From Colius striatus (Eukaryota > Chordata > Aves > Coliiformes > Coliidae): 64,000 bases of DNA. Below are positions 51,229-64,000 of this stretch, piece after piece; position 1 is the first letter of the stretch; every line of letters begins with the position of its first letter. Under the pieces are notes generated by a model, which saw only the letters and a program-made list of their open reading frames with translations, was not told the DNA's origin and did not search any database. A program made the translations under genes and the position numbers. The stretch is from the NCBI RefSeq assembly GCF_028858725.1, contig NC_084767.1:6933501-6997500 (forward strand). The letters run 5' to 3'.

Positions 51229-52855
51229 TAGGATCTAATTTCACACTTGGTCCATTCCTTTAAGCAGGATGTTACAATTTTTAATAAAACTAGTAGTTTG
51301 TTAGAGAGAATATACCATTCACAAATACATTAAGGACTGTGTGCTGTATGAGTGAAGGAAGGGATATATGTTTGCACAGAGTATTTCAACATCAGTATTT
51401 CAACATGACCTGAGGAGGTAGGCTCTGCAGTTTCATGAGTTTATTACCTGCTTCTCTTATGATAATACCAGAATTCTCAAATCATGAATTTAGACTTTCC
51501 TTTCTAAAGCATGAATGTTTTGGAATAAGGCCAAGTGATCAGCTTTGATTCTACTAATTCTTTACCTCTCTGAGCAGATGGCTGGGTGGCATTGGGTCTC
51601 TCATCTTGGCAGTATGGCTGCCTCTACAATTTAGCTGATAGGGAAGAAGAGAAAACTGAACTCTGTCATTAAGATATTAAAAACTAAAGAAACACATTAG
51701 GATCACACTCTTGTTTTAGAAGAGGCTTGAGAGAGTTCTGCTGAGTGCTTTTCAGTCCTGCTGGAGCTTGGAATGGGGCAATCTGCTCAGTGCACATCTA
51801 CAGGCACAAAAAGGAAGACAGTAGATGTGCAAAGTGCATTTTCTAAGTGAAAAATTAGAAACAATGTGACGAAAACAACAGGAAATACAAATCAAGCAAG
51901 CTTTAAGAGACAGACTTTGGTGCTCAGCTGGACAGAGTTTGCATCAGGATTTAGATTCAGTCATGCAATTATCCTTATCCAGTCATTATGATATTAAAAT
52001 GGGCTATCAAAATACTACCTTGTCACTTAGGATATTACTAGGACCCTTTCAAAGGAGATATAAAACATCTTTATTTATAATACCTAAATTATTCAATAGA
52101 AAAAAATCCACTAGCAATCCGGGCCTAAGGAAAGGAAAATAGCAAAGGCCATAAATGGGTCATTGCTTCTGGCATTTGTGATTGTATGATCCTGAATGGA
52201 AACATTTGAATGACGTTCTTCTGGAAGACAGATATTAGTATGTCCCTTTATGGGGATGGGGGAAAAGAATATTTCTTTTAGTTAGCAAGAAGCATGAATA
52301 CCACTGTTTTAACACTCACATCTTTGAAGTTTCTGCAAACATTTATTCTGTTGCATAAGTAGTTTTTTCAACACACTACGGGATTTTAATTCTTTGGACT
52401 TTGATGCCTTTTATATAACAACTCAATCTTGTATAACAGTAAAGACAGGAAAAAAATTATTCCATGATCACTGCAAGTTCAAATGGGATTGTAAAGTGAG
52501 ATACCGTCTAACATTGACTTATCAGAACCATAATGATGCCATTGCTGGAACGGAGCGAACAGAGAAAAGATTTAATCAAAGACAGCTCTGTTCAAGAAAA
52601 CCTAAAGCAATTTCACCCATAGGAATACTTTTGAGCTCAGGATCATGGGAAAAACATTTCAAAATCTTTCTTTCTTCCTTCCTCCTTCGTCTTTCAGACT
52701 TACAATATTTCAGATACTAGACTGAGCAGAAGTAACCCATTGCGCTCCTCAGTGCTACAGTATAAATTATTTCAAGCAGTAGTAAGTCAAACATCTGAGT
52801 GTGTGGAATCAAGATTTCCATGCACTAGGCTGCCTTTGGTCATCAGAGAAAGATT
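51229..52855. other. Gene-free stretch
   Basis: No recognisable exons or repeats. A 108-codon open frame at 52394-52720 has no identifiable motif. Confidence 0.6.
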
Positions 52856-52930
52856 ATCATAGAATCATAGAATGTTAGGATTGGAAAGAACCTTTAGAGA
52901 TCATCTGCAGTCTCAGGTCCCACCCCTATA
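52856..52930 (-). mobile_element. CR1 3'-end fragment
   Basis: ATCATAGAATCATAGAATGTTAGGATTGGAAAGAACCTTTAGAGATCATCT is the reverse complement of a CR1 tail with two octamers. Similarity fades after about 52905, so the right edge is approximate. Confidence 0.88.
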
Positions 52931-55900
52931 GCTGTATGTCAAAGTATAGGCTCTTAATGAGTTTATAACTAAATAAGTAAATGGTTAAACCCATTTCTAA
53001 CATAAACTGAATCCAAATGCCATTGAACTGAACAACCCTTCAGAGCTTATAACCTCTTTAAGTTCAGCTCTACAGTTACATAGTTCAAACTGTAGGTATG
53101 ATAAAGCCCCTAGTCTGTGGCATACAAGTGTAGAACAGATATCTGGTTTAATTTTTTTCATAACATTGTTTCCACAGGAGTTGAACAGATAGCATGGGAT
53201 TTGTCAATCAATAAATGATAATTTAATGTGAATATTTCCTTTTCCAAGGGCCAGGCTCTGCCAGTTTAAAGTATTTTAGTTGCTCAGTCTAAACAAGAAA
53301 GAAGACAAATCTCAAGTAAGAGACAACCCAAAGGCACAATTTAAGTGAATCAACTGGGCACAGTTTTCATTAAAATATGGGACTATGAATTCAAGTATTG
53401 ATTATTTTTAGTAATTCATATGTATGGTAGTGTCCTTTTCCTTTTCCTTTTCCTTTTCCTTTTCCTTTTCCTTTTCCCTTTTCCTTTTCCTTTTCCCTTT
53501 TTCTGAATCATATTGGGACTTAAAGATTTTCTTGTGAATATCTGCCATCTGCAAAGTGACTATTTCCTGTTGCTTTAAGAGTTATTTATACATTGAATTT
53601 CTTTTGAACTCAGTGAGAATTAATTGCCAATACTTTGAGGAAATTAAGGTCAAGATACACAGGAACCAAATAGCTGTTAAAACCTGTTAGGAAGTAGGCT
53701 CGTGAGATGTCTTTGAATTACAAACTTACATTCTGTGGATAAATGATTGTCTGCCTGATTCTGAGTGCTGCAATCAGCAACATGGGCAGATAGAAAGAAA
53801 ACAGAATGACAAGACAGAGTACTTCAAAATCAAATAATGGGACATGGATACAAACATACAACAGAATTATTAAAATGTAGCACGATTTTGCAAAAGCAGT
53901 GAAATTTGTGTTATAAGGCCTCACTGACGAGTCTGGCTTCAGGCAGGAATCTCTTTTGCAGTGTAAGAAGCACTTTGTGGATTTTTGGGCTAGCTGAATC
54001 AGTGCACTTCCTACAGACACTTAAGCTATTTGTCAGAATGTCATTTTCATATCTGGAGAAGGTGGAGATGAGGAAGTCTACTTGAGTGAAAGTTTACCTA
54101 AATAACAAGTCAATGTCAAAACATGGAAGAGACAACTTAACTTTTGTTTGTTTGTTCATTTGTTTTTAATTAGAGCCTGAATGGGGGAAGATCTGAGAGT
54201 CTGACTTTTAGCTGGAATAAGAAGATGGCGAATATCCTAGTCTGAGTAGACTTTTTCTTTTTTGTCTTAACATGGATGACAATGTTTACAGAAAGAAAAG
54301 TATTGTTTATTTTAATTGGTGACAGTTCAGTAGCAGGGAATGTTTGGAGTACCATATTAAGATTTCTGTTGACTGTTGCCTACAACAGGAAAGGCCTGCA
54401 AATATTTGGCTGCTTCTGGCACGTTTTGCCTGTGGTAGTTCAGGCCTGTTTTGACAGTGTTCCAAAGTCCATTTACCTTTAAAATGCATTTCTCAGATTG
54501 TTTCATGTTTCCTCTTTAATTTGTGAGGGTATTTTTTCTCTCTTTTTCCTGCAAATTGGCTGAACTTCTCCTTACTGATACAACATTTTTCCTACTCTGA
54601 GGCAGAATAACAGTAGCCGTTATTTGTTTTGGAATATTATGATCAAAAGAATTTCTACAGAAACAAAGTAAGGAAGTATATCAAGCTGGAAAAACTTCCC
54701 AGTCACCAATAACTAAGTCACCCAGAATAAGCAAAAGTCAAAAAGCCACTTACAGATGCCTTTTGCTAGTGGTCTCATACTTGAACTCAGAAAAATAGGT
54801 CTGCAGGGAGCTATGGTTTGGTGATGCCTCATATGTCCTGATAGGCTCTGCCTTCAAAGTTACTGACTCTGCTACTGAAAGTTAGCAACGTGGCATGCAG
54901 TTGTCCATTCAGCCCAAGGAATTTTTTCTTTTGCCCCAACTTAATGTGTATAGCAGTGCTGAGGTATATTTCCGTAGCTGTACAGAAGCAAGTAGAATCT
55001 ATTCTTTACTACTAAATATTTTTTTCTTTGCTCACTTACCAGAAAAGACTTAGAAGTCAGTGGAAAGAATTACAGTGACAGCAACACAATACAGGTATTC
55101 AAATGTAATTAGCTAATTGAATTAGGCAAAGTGATGTGAAGCAAAATTAGCAACTCACTACAGTCCTTTAAACCAAACTGCCTCTTGGAAAAGAAAATAA
55201 AAAGCAAGAAAAATAAATCCTGAAAATATCAACAGTGTATCATTCAATATTTCAGTTTCTATTGTTTTTATGAAGCAGACTAGAGTGGGAAAAATCAAAA
55301 CCAACTGAAAAGCAGAGTTGAAATGACATTTTTGATGCAAGATGCTTTGCCTGTTTTTTCCACATTCTCTAAACCTTTGTCATTTTTGGCTTGCTGACAT
55401 TAATTACACAGGTATTTCCACTCTGTCAACTTGATTGTTGCAGTCCTGCCTCTTAGTTCTTTTTTTTTTTCTTCCCCCCTAATGCTTTTGCATCTAAAAC
55501 TCACTGATCCATAATCCTCAAGCTCTCAAGGTTCAAGCTCATATATCGTTTATTACCTCAGCCTTTACTGTTGTGTTTAATCTCTTGGTTGGCCTCTGTT
55601 AACACATCACTTAGTTTCCAGTGTTGTAGGAGGCTAGCACATGGAATTCAAATGGAGGATTGGACTGATGCAGATCAAGTAGCTGTTATAGCAGACAGCA
55701 AGTAGATGTAATCACTTGTGACTTTTTGTTTGGTGATCTTGTGGCTGATTATTCAGTGTCATACTTAAAGCCATAAGCTGTTTCTTGGAATCTCTGGGTC
55801 TGTGTTAGATCCACGTGCTAGCAATGAAAGCTAGCATTTTCTCTGACAGTTTGGATATACAGAATACAACTATGTTGCCATCCCGGCTATAGTGAGATAG

Positions 55901-57946
55901 TGGTCTGGAGAAAACCATAAGCTGCCTATTTTCATTTTTTAAGTGCTTATAAGGAATTTGCATGAGAGTTATAACGTTTGAAAATGGAGAATTAGAGTTC
56001 TCTAAGAAGACTTTCATCTCTTAGATATTTTTCTATATCTAAGAATGAACTAGAGTGAAGCCTTGAATCAGAATATGCTGCAATAAGCTTTATGCCCCAT
56101 TAGCAACTGTGTTTGCAAAACAAGGTTCTAAATGTAGTTGAAATAGTTTTTATTCAAGTAGTATCCCAGAAAGCCTTTTTCTGCAATTTTCAGTTACAAA
56201 TGAGTTTACCTTTTTTTCTTTCTCATTTGTTTTTTACTCTCATTTGAGGTATGTGAAGTTATTCTGATGGGAAGGAAATTCTCTTTTTTGATCAGAACTT
56301 CTTGATGACTTATTTCAAGGAAATGACTTTAGCTTTCCAAAGCTTTAACTCTGCACATTGACTTGCAATAATTTATTTCTTCCAAATGTATTTATTTTCT
56401 GTCAGTGATAGATACTGTAGAGCACATAAATTCCAGTGAAAACAGTCTCCCCGATTTTCTGATAACAACAAATGTAAATGACTTGAGATCAAAGTTGTGA
56501 ATGAACTTACTTGTTCTATCCCCTCCATTTTTCTTTAACTTCTTTCTTTTTAAGTTAAGAATATCTATTGAGACATCTTATTAAATATCAAAACAGAACA
56601 GCATTTTTTTTGGGGTCCCAGAAACTATTTTAAATACGGGAAAACCTTTGTGTCATGACAGTTTTTCCAAAAAACATCTCCTTCTGTCTTCAAGGTATAT
56701 TTGCTTTTCATTGAAATAATACATTTTCTCACTGAATTGTTTTCCCTTCTAATGGATCTTGTTCTTCCATCTTAGTTTTTCTGGACTTACTGCTTTGGTA
56801 CTGTATCTGTTACTAACATATTACTAGTGATGCTGTTTAGGTAGGTGATGTATATTTGGTTTGGCTTGTGTATTTGTTGATAGAAATTAGATTGTAAAGT
56901 TTTTTAAGACACTTAGTAGTGTCAAAGAACAGCTGAATTGTCAGAAATTTACATTTCACTTTTAGCTGTCCACACAGATGTCCACTTCACTATCTGAAGT
57001 ACTTGTATCACATGGGGAAAAAAAACCCAAATCCCTTGTACAATTTTGTTGGTCTTGAAGAGGAGACATCTCTCTGGGTTTTGAAAGGTTGCTGTTAAAT
57101 TATGGTAGGAAAGTAAAAGCTTAATGGTCTGATTATAACAAAACTTGCCTGTCCAAATCTGTTCTGCCCTTGTCTACATACCAACTTCAATATGGTGTCT
57201 GTTGTAGTTTCCAAGATATTAGGCCATTTGCAAAGGAGAATTTAGGAGATTTAGCTAATAACTGATCATTCTAAATAATGTTCTAAAAGTAATATTTACA
57301 TTTGAAATTATGAAAAAAGCCTTTAAAAAAAGGCTAGATACTGTGTCAAGAAACAATAGAACAATGTTTAGAAGGATGTGTTAAATGTGGAGAACCTACA
57401 GTATTTTGCTCGATCTAACAATTGTCTAAGTTTTGCTCATGTGATATGGAGCATAACAACTTAGACTTAAACTTGAAGGCAATCTATTGATTTCAGTAAC
57501 ATTTGGTTTAAAATTTATGTGTCTAGCCACCTAATTATACACCTGAATATTTTTGTCTTGCTGAAGAGATTTTTCTTTTCCTTCCTCACTTACAGTATTA
57601 TGTTTTTCCTTAATAAATGGTGATATGAGAGGGTAGATTTATGATACCTCAACAGTCTCACCTGATTTTTTGAGATGACTCTCCAGACTTGATATGGTGT
57701 CTATGAGTTAATTACTTTAACTTTTTAATTTTTTGATGTGCAAAGTATTTCCTTGCTGTTGTCTTCATTTGTATTAGCAACATCTACACATGTAGCTAAT
57801 ACTCTGTTCATTTAGTTATGGGCCCAGAAGAATTCTTAATATTAAATAAAGATTTGAAAACTTGTTAAAATACTATGGAATCCTGATTTCAGTCCTTAAA
57901 GCATAATTTGCATGTTTATTTTTTTTCTATTAATGTAACCTGATAT
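52931..57946. other. Gene-free stretch, 5 kb
   Basis: No recognisable exon or mobile element. It contains the hexanucleotide tract at 53433-53502, listed separately, and a TTTG-rich run near 54142-54168. Confidence 0.6.
53433..53502 (+). repeat. (CTTTTC)n hexanucleotide microsatellite
   Basis: About 70 bases of pure pyrimidine built from some eleven CTTTTC units, with two one-base interruptions where CCC replaces CC. The homopyrimidine strand and regular unit make it a likely polymorphic, triplex-prone tract. Confidence 0.95.
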
Positions 57947-59152
57947 CCTTCTATGAGTGCATAACCGGCTGGCTAGATGAGGGGAGAGAGCAGCAGACGT
58001 CATCTACCTTGACTTCAACAAGGCTTTTGACACTGTCTCCCATAACATCCTCGTCAGAAAGCTCAGGCAGTGTGGCTTGGATGAGTGGACAGTGAGATGG
58101 ATGTAGAGATGGCTGAATGACAGAGCCCAGAGGGTGGTGATCAATAGCACAGAGTCGAGTTGGAGGCCTGTGGCCAGTGGAGTTCCACAGGGATTGGTTC
58201 TGGGGCCAGTCTTTTTCAACATCTTCATCAACCACCTGGATGAGGGGACAGAGTGTACCCTCAGCAAGTTCCCTGATGATACCAAACTGGGAGGACTGGC
58301 TGATTCCGCAGAGGCTGTGCCTCTGGGATCTCGACCGGCTTGAGAGTTGGGCAGAGAGGAACCTCATGAGGTTCAACAAGACCAAATGTAGAGTCCTGCA
58401 GCTGGGAAGGAACAACCCCATGCACCAGGACAGGCTGGGGGTTGAACTGCTGAAGAGCATTTCTGCAGAGACAGACCTAGGAGTCCTGATTGATAATAAA
58501 CTAAATATGAGCCAGCAATGTGCCCTTGTGGCCAAGAAGGCCAGTGGCATTCTGGGATGCATCAAGAAGAGTGTGTCCAGCAGGTCAAGGGAGGTTCTTC
58601 TCCCCCTCTACTCTGCCCTAGTGAGGCCTCATCTGGAGTCCTGTGTCCAGTTCTGGGCTCATCAGCTCAAGAGGGACAGGGAAGTGCTGGAGAGAGTCCA
58701 GAGCAGGGCCACCAAGATTATCAAGGGTATGGAACATCTTTCATACGAGGAAAGGCTGCAGGAACTGGGGCTGTTTAGTCTGGAGAAGAGGAGACTGAGG
58801 GGTGATCTTATTAACATTTATAAATATCTAAAGGGTGAGTATCGGGAGGTTTGGACATCTCTCTTTTCTATAGTAGCTAGCAACAGGACAAGAAGTAATG
58901 GGATGAAGCTGGAACACAAAGAGTTCCACTTAAATATAAGAAAAAACTATTTAATTGTGAAGGTGATGGAGCAGTGGCACAGGCTGCCCAGAGGGATTGT
59001 GGAGTCTCCTTCCTTGGAGGTCTTCAAGACCCACCTGGACACGTTCCTATGCGACCTGATCTAGGTGAACCTGCTTCTGCAGGGGAGTTGGACTGGATTA
59101 TCTCTAAAAGTCCCTTCCAACCCCTACCATTCTATGATTCTATGATTCTATA
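57947..59152 (+). mobile_element. CR1 LINE, 1.2 kb, 5'-truncated, relatively young
   Basis: The copy starts inside the reverse transcriptase domain (FYECITGWLDEG) and runs to a complete 3' end with GATTCTATGATTCTAT. Conserved blocks are [39 protein letters not shown], a catalytic box reading FPDDTKLG (P in place of the usual A), then a C-terminal part open without a stop to the natural end FLCDLI with TGA... context replaced by TAG at 59062-59064. Breaks are a two-base insertion near 57982, a stop near 58107 (ATG-TAG) and a small deletion near 58310 that moves the frame. The continuous downstream frame spans 58177-59064, though only its part after about 58325 is genuine ORF2. It cannot code for a working enzyme. 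Confidence 0.96.
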
Positions 59153-62100
59153 AGTCAGTTTTTTGCTCATGTGAAAATTTTGGTTATGTTAGAGGTAGAC
59201 CGACATGAAATCTCTGCACAATACCTTTGAAATTGGTTCTGTTTAGATAAGAAAACCAATCTTTGATGGAGATGAGCATAAAAATATAAAATTTGCATCT
59301 CTTAGCTAAGAGCAGGTTGCAGTTTCCCACTGAACATCACTTCCACTGGAAGAATGCCAGTTCACTTTCAAGTACAAAATATTTAAGCAACCATCTCCCT
59401 TTTGATCAATTTTCAGTAGTGAAGTGTGTCATAGGATAGCAGTCTACTTTCTCTACCCCCTAAATAGTTTACTTTTATAGGCAGAGTGCAACTCCACCTT
59501 GAACGAGCTTCTTCTAAGATGTCTAAGGATTTTACAGACCACTCTTATTTCTCAATTCTTTCCTGGACTTAGCATAGCTAACTGTTCTCTTCTTAGTTTT
59601 AGATGTTTTTTTGGTTTTGGGTTTTTTTAGTTGTTTGGTTGGTTGGTTTTTTTTGTGGAAACATAGCAATTACTTAAAAAGGAAAAAAATATTTTTGGAG
59701 TAAAAATTAAAATTATTTTACTGTTAAGTTCAGAAACACTGGAAGAGGCATTAACCTGTTTCTATACCCTTGCTATCAGCACAGCTACAGATGTCCTCCT
59801 TGATTGTTGGACTTTCAGTGGTGGATACCTTTGTATTGTTAAATGTTTGCAGATAGAAATCCATTGGCATGTCAGCTTGGATATCTCTGTGTAACTCACT
59901 GCAGAGGCCATGAGGAGGGCTTTCTGGTGTGGAATAGCTGCAGGCATCACTAACTATTTTTCTTCTGGCTGCCTTTTATAACAGGCTGTGTTTGTGTGTG
60001 ATTTTGTCTCTGCCAGACCAAAACAAAGTATTTGGTGTTTAAATGGCTTTATTTATGTGTTATATAAAAAAGGTAGAGGGCAGAGGAACAACACTACTAC
60101 TTAAAGCTTCTCTCTCTGTGTGCCATTAAACCTCTAGGTTGTTTTTATTAGCAACATTATACAATGTAAATGATGACACTGTTGAGGCAGGGAGGTGTGG
60201 GAGACAGATAAGGTGTCTCAAGTGATTAATTAGTACTCTAGTGACAATACTAATTGTATGTGATGTTGGACTCCTGTGCATGTTGTCTTGTTTGATGGCA
60301 ACAAACACAGACGTATCTTCCTCTCTCTCCCTTTCATTTAATTATGGTCCATAACAACTAATCCCTTTCCCTAGCTTGAGAGCATTCTCCTCTGTCAAAG
60401 GTTTGTTGCTCTTTCTCTCTCATGTCCTTTGTGTAACTGGGTGACTTAGGTTAAGGCACGAAGGCCATGCACACCGCAAAAGCCTAGAGGAAGGCAATTG
60501 GAACTACTGGTCAAGTTCTGCAAAGGTGAATGTCAGTTCAATTAAGACCAGATAAAGTTATCTGTCCTACTACTCTTCAGCTGCACAAGAAAAGTACTTT
60601 TAATTCATTCTGCAGATTGGATCCACACCATATAGTAATATTGTTAGCAGATTCAGATACTTAAACATGCTCAGATGTTTAAGTAGCCTTTGCTCTTCTG
60701 TAAGTGGCCCATCCATCTCAGCATCCAGGCACACTGATAGAGCAGTATGTGAAGGCTTACCCCATCTTTGCCCATGCTGCATCTATCTTTTGGATTACTG
60801 GAGACCTTTTAGTTTCTCTTGCTGACTGCTGCCTTTTTTTTCCCCCAACAGTTAAAACCCAAAAACCTTTTAGAATGTACTTATCACATAGCTCACAGTG
60901 ATTGATCAAATTATAGTTCTGAATTGCTGTTTAATGCAAATATGACAACACTGTAGAATAGTGATGTCCAAATGAAAGACTAGATCACGCCTACATGAGT
61001 AAACATAAGGGGAACATAGAAAAGTGGTACCCACAGAAGGAGATGAATGTTAAGGGTTAGCCTAGCTAACAGGACAGACATTTAACTGCAAAAGAAAGGC
61101 AGAGTACACAAAGGCAATTGAGAGAGCAGAATGATCAACAACTGGATCACTGAGAGTTATTCAGAGGTTAATTCAACAGATAGATTTGTATGGAAGCTTG
61201 CTTGTATTTTCTCATTTTCATGGGTAGTTTTGCCTGAATAAGCAAGATTGAGACTGCAGATGTTGTATTACTATTAAAACTGTTTGCATTATGTGAATTG
61301 GACATTCATATTCCTTAGGCAACTTGGAAAATGTCAGCCCTACTCACATAATCAATAAGACTCATATTAACCTACTTCAAGAGTTTGTTTCCCTATTCCT
61401 GGTCTCCTGAAAGAGACTGTTACAATTGTTCTGATCTCTGGATTCAGGCACAGAAAGCTCTGCATTTGTGTACAAACTTCACAGATTCCATGTGACCAGA
61501 TAACCTACTGCTGGGCATTTTAACACAAAGTTTAATGTTTAATGACCCAGCCACAGAGATAGTATTCTGTTATATTATCTATTCCTTCTGCATCCAATTT
61601 ACAATATGCCTATGCAAATATATATGTCTATACTGATGCACAAGAACATCACTAAATGTTTTTTCAATTGTTGGCAGTAGATGATGAGGAAGTCTGAAAA
61701 GGTTCAGTATTGAGTCTGGGCTCAATAAAAGAATCAACTGGAAACTATATCCAGAGGTTTTAATCATACATGCATTTTGTGAAGTGAAAAAGCTGAAGAG
61801 ATGTCCTGTTGTTGCCTAAGTGTGCTGTATAAGAGCTGAAAACTTGACATTTCAGGTTTTTTCGGCTCTGTATTTATGCACATCTTATTGTGTGTCTTGT
61901 GAAAAGATGTGGACTGATTTGCATGTCTATTAGAACAACCCAGGCCACAGCTTGAGAACCACCTGTGAGTAACTTGCTCTTTTATTTTTAGCTTGTTTTG
62001 TTTTGTTATGTGTTCATCTATTGATTACTTGGTTAGATTTCTAAGATGATGAGCTAAAGAGATTGAGCAGTACATGCAGTGAGAATAGAACAGTTTAACA

Positions 62101-62154
62101 GAGAATGCTATTTTTATCTTCAACCTGAATGCAATTGCTTTATGCCATCAAGAA
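59153..62154. other. Gene-free stretch between two CR1 copies
   Basis: Three kilobases of AT-rich DNA without recognisable exons. A G/T-rich low-complexity tract is at 59605-59657. Nothing else stands out. Confidence 0.6.
59605..59657 (+). repeat. G/T-rich low-complexity tract
   Basis: A stretch of G and T only, apart from a few bases (repeated GGTTTT and GGTTGGTT words). It is the complementary counterpart of the A/C-rich tracts elsewhere in the window. Confidence 0.75.
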
Positions 62155-62751
62155 GATGCATCAAGAAGAGTGTGGCCAGCAGGTCAAGAGAGGTTCTTCT
62201 CCCTCTCTACTCTGCCCTAGTGAGGCCTCATCTGGAGTCCTGTGTCCAGTTCTGGACTCCTCAGCTCAAGAGGGACAGGGAAGTGCTGGAGCGAGTCCAG
62301 CACAGGGACACCAAGATGATCAGGGGACTGGAACATCTTTCATAAGAAGAAAGGCTGCAGGAACTGGGGCTGTTTAGTCTCGAGAAGAGGAGACTGAGGG
62401 ATGATCTTATTAACATTTATAAATATCTAAAGGGTGAGTATCGGGAGGTTGGGACATCCCTCTTTTCTATAGTAGCTAGCAACAGGACAAGGGGTAATGA
62501 GATGAAGCTGGAACACAAACAGTTCCACTTAAATATAAGAAAAAAGTATTTCACTATTGAGGTGAGGGAGCCCTGGCACAGGCTGCCCAGAGGGGTTGTG
62601 GAGTCTCCTTCCTTGGAGGTCTTCAAGACCCACCTGGACATGTTCCTATGAGATCTGATCTAGGCGACCCTGCTTCTGCAGGGAGGTTGGACTAGATGAT
62701 CTCTAAAGGTCCTTTCCAACCCCTGCCGTTCTATGATTGTATGATCCTATA
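62155..62751 (+). mobile_element. CR1 LINE 3' fragment, 0.6 kb, same subfamily as the 57.9-kb copy
   Basis: Similarity to the copy at 57947-59152 begins abruptly at GATGCATCAAGAAGAGTGTG and continues to the 3' tail (TTCTATGATTGTATGATCCTAT). By eye the two differ at roughly 7 percent of bases over the first 180. The ORF2 frame is stopped at 62343-62345, where a TAC-to-TAA change follows EHLS; the remaining part ([16 protein letters not shown] through VFKTHLD) is otherwise in good order. The 5' end is truncated about 600 bases further than in the 57.9-kb copy. Confidence 0.95.
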
Positions 62752-64000
62752 TCCCATCTGCACTGTTCACTGTTGAATTGCTTGATTGTAATCTTACAAC
62801 AAATCTTAACAAAATCTCCATTTAACATCGAAAAATTACTTTTTATTCACTTTTTTCTTTATTTTTTTACTCTCTACTTTCTTATTTTGCTCTTATTTTG
62901 TGATTAAACTGGTTTATAATTGTGAAGTTTTATCTATATTAATTCTACTTGAATGATATGAAATTAAAATAGTGGAGTAGTCAAACTATTGTATGGAGGG
63001 ACCAAATTAGTGGAAATGCATAATACTGTAGAAATTATTACTAAATGATTGATGGAAAGTAGTTTTTTCTCACTACACTTTTTCCTCTGACTGGAAACCT
63101 AATGGAATATGAGAATAGCACTAAAATATGTCAATCTGGTAATTTGCAGAATATAGAACATGGGTTTTCACAAGGCCATAGAATTTCAGGAAAGATAGGC
63201 ACCAAAGTACAGACAATTTTTATTATGTTTGAAATCTTGTCTAGAATTTTTTATTCTTCCCATTTCTTGATTATTTTTTGTTGGTTTTAATCCACAACGA
63301 ATTAAATAACTGTAGATAGAGTACTGCTTATACTGCAGCACCACAATGTGGTATTAGTTTCTGCAGAATGAATTCTACAGCTTTTTATTCAGTCACAACT
63401 AGGTACAGACAAGACCACATTGAGTTCTCGTCTTCATCTCCTACCTTGTTATAATTTTTTTTCCTCTTTTATACTTAAAATTCCTTAAAAACACTTAGAA
63501 TACTTGTGTTTTAACAATTAAATATAAGCTTTATATTAAGTTTGCCTCTGGCAGCCCATGCCTCGCTCTGCAGTTATATCAAACCGGGACCACGTAGGCA
63601 CGCCCCCTGCCCTCCCCCCCAATATCCTCTTCTTACTGATTGCTGCAACACTCTATAATCAAGTGCTCAACTATTGTGAGCATACTTCAGCTTGTTATAA
63701 TTGCCCTTTGTTTCAGTCAAGAGACTAGTAATTGCTCCTGTGGGCCATGCCTTTTGCCTTGGCAGCATTTGACTGAAACCAGCCATTTATTGTGGTAAAA
63801 TTGTAAGGATTTGTGCAGTGTTTACAGATAAGCTTTCTATGTACGACCATCATTTAGCCTACCAAACCATCCATATATTCAAGACATTACACATTTTCCC
63901 TTTCTCTATTCAGGTAGATCAACTGCTGCTTTCAGTTTTATTACATTTCAGTTAATAGAGATCACCCTATGAGTCTCTGCGTGGAGCAGACTTCCTTACG
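62752..64000. other. Gene-free right end of the window
   Basis: AT-rich sequence with no recognisable exons or repeats. A small C-rich patch with CCCTGCCCTCCCCCCC is at about 63605-63621. The window ends without entering a recognisable gene. Confidence 0.6.

Noticed and set aside
57951..58565. A 204-codon minus-strand open frame.
   Set aside because: It is antisense to the CR1 reverse-transcriptase region and is a by-product of that sequence's composition.

Overview
This is vertebrate nuclear DNA, almost certainly from a neognath bird. The genes are split by GT-AG introns, one promoter lies in a CpG island, and the only abundant interspersed repeats are CR1 LINEs with the avian-type 3' end (octamer repeats of the ATTCTATG kind). 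No bacterial, plasmid or viral genes are visible. The species cannot be told from the sequence.

Layout. (1) 1 to about 11.4 kb holds the 3' part of HMMR (RHAMM, + strand): 14 coding exons giving 622 residues of continuous coiled coil, then the stop, 3'UTR and an AATAAA signal. About the first 100 codons lie left of the window. (2) 11.4-14.4 kb is a plain intergenic gap. (3) 14.4-15.3 kb is a CpG-island promoter. (4) 14.84-26.35 kb is the complete MAT2B gene (+ strand): 7 coding exons, 334 codons, the length of human MAT2B. Intron 1 carries a dead, sense-oriented CR1. HMMR followed by MAT2B in tandem is the gene order I know from human. (5) 26.4-64 kb is a gene-poor stretch with no exon I can recognise. 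It holds CR1 copies of several ages (32.8, 36.0, 46.9, 51.1, 52.9, 57.9 and 62.2 kb), simple repeats, a G-quadruplex-type motif just past the MAT2B poly(A) signal, and a striking 57-bp tandem array at 37.4-38.1 kb.

The two genes do unrelated jobs: HMMR is a spindle/centrosome and hyaluronan-binding coiled-coil protein, and MAT2B is the regulatory subunit of S-adenosylmethionine synthetase II. Each looks separately transcribed.

The most unusual element is the 57-bp minisatellite. Eleven successive units keep an exact 57-bp period although it is not coding, and nearly every unit carries an AAAATGG core. In the best-matching units this extends, on the minus strand, to GGCGCCATTTT, which resembles a long-form YY1 binding site. 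That makes it a candidate regulatory array, but the binding is inference. All exon boundaries were read by eye from frame continuity and splice consensus.
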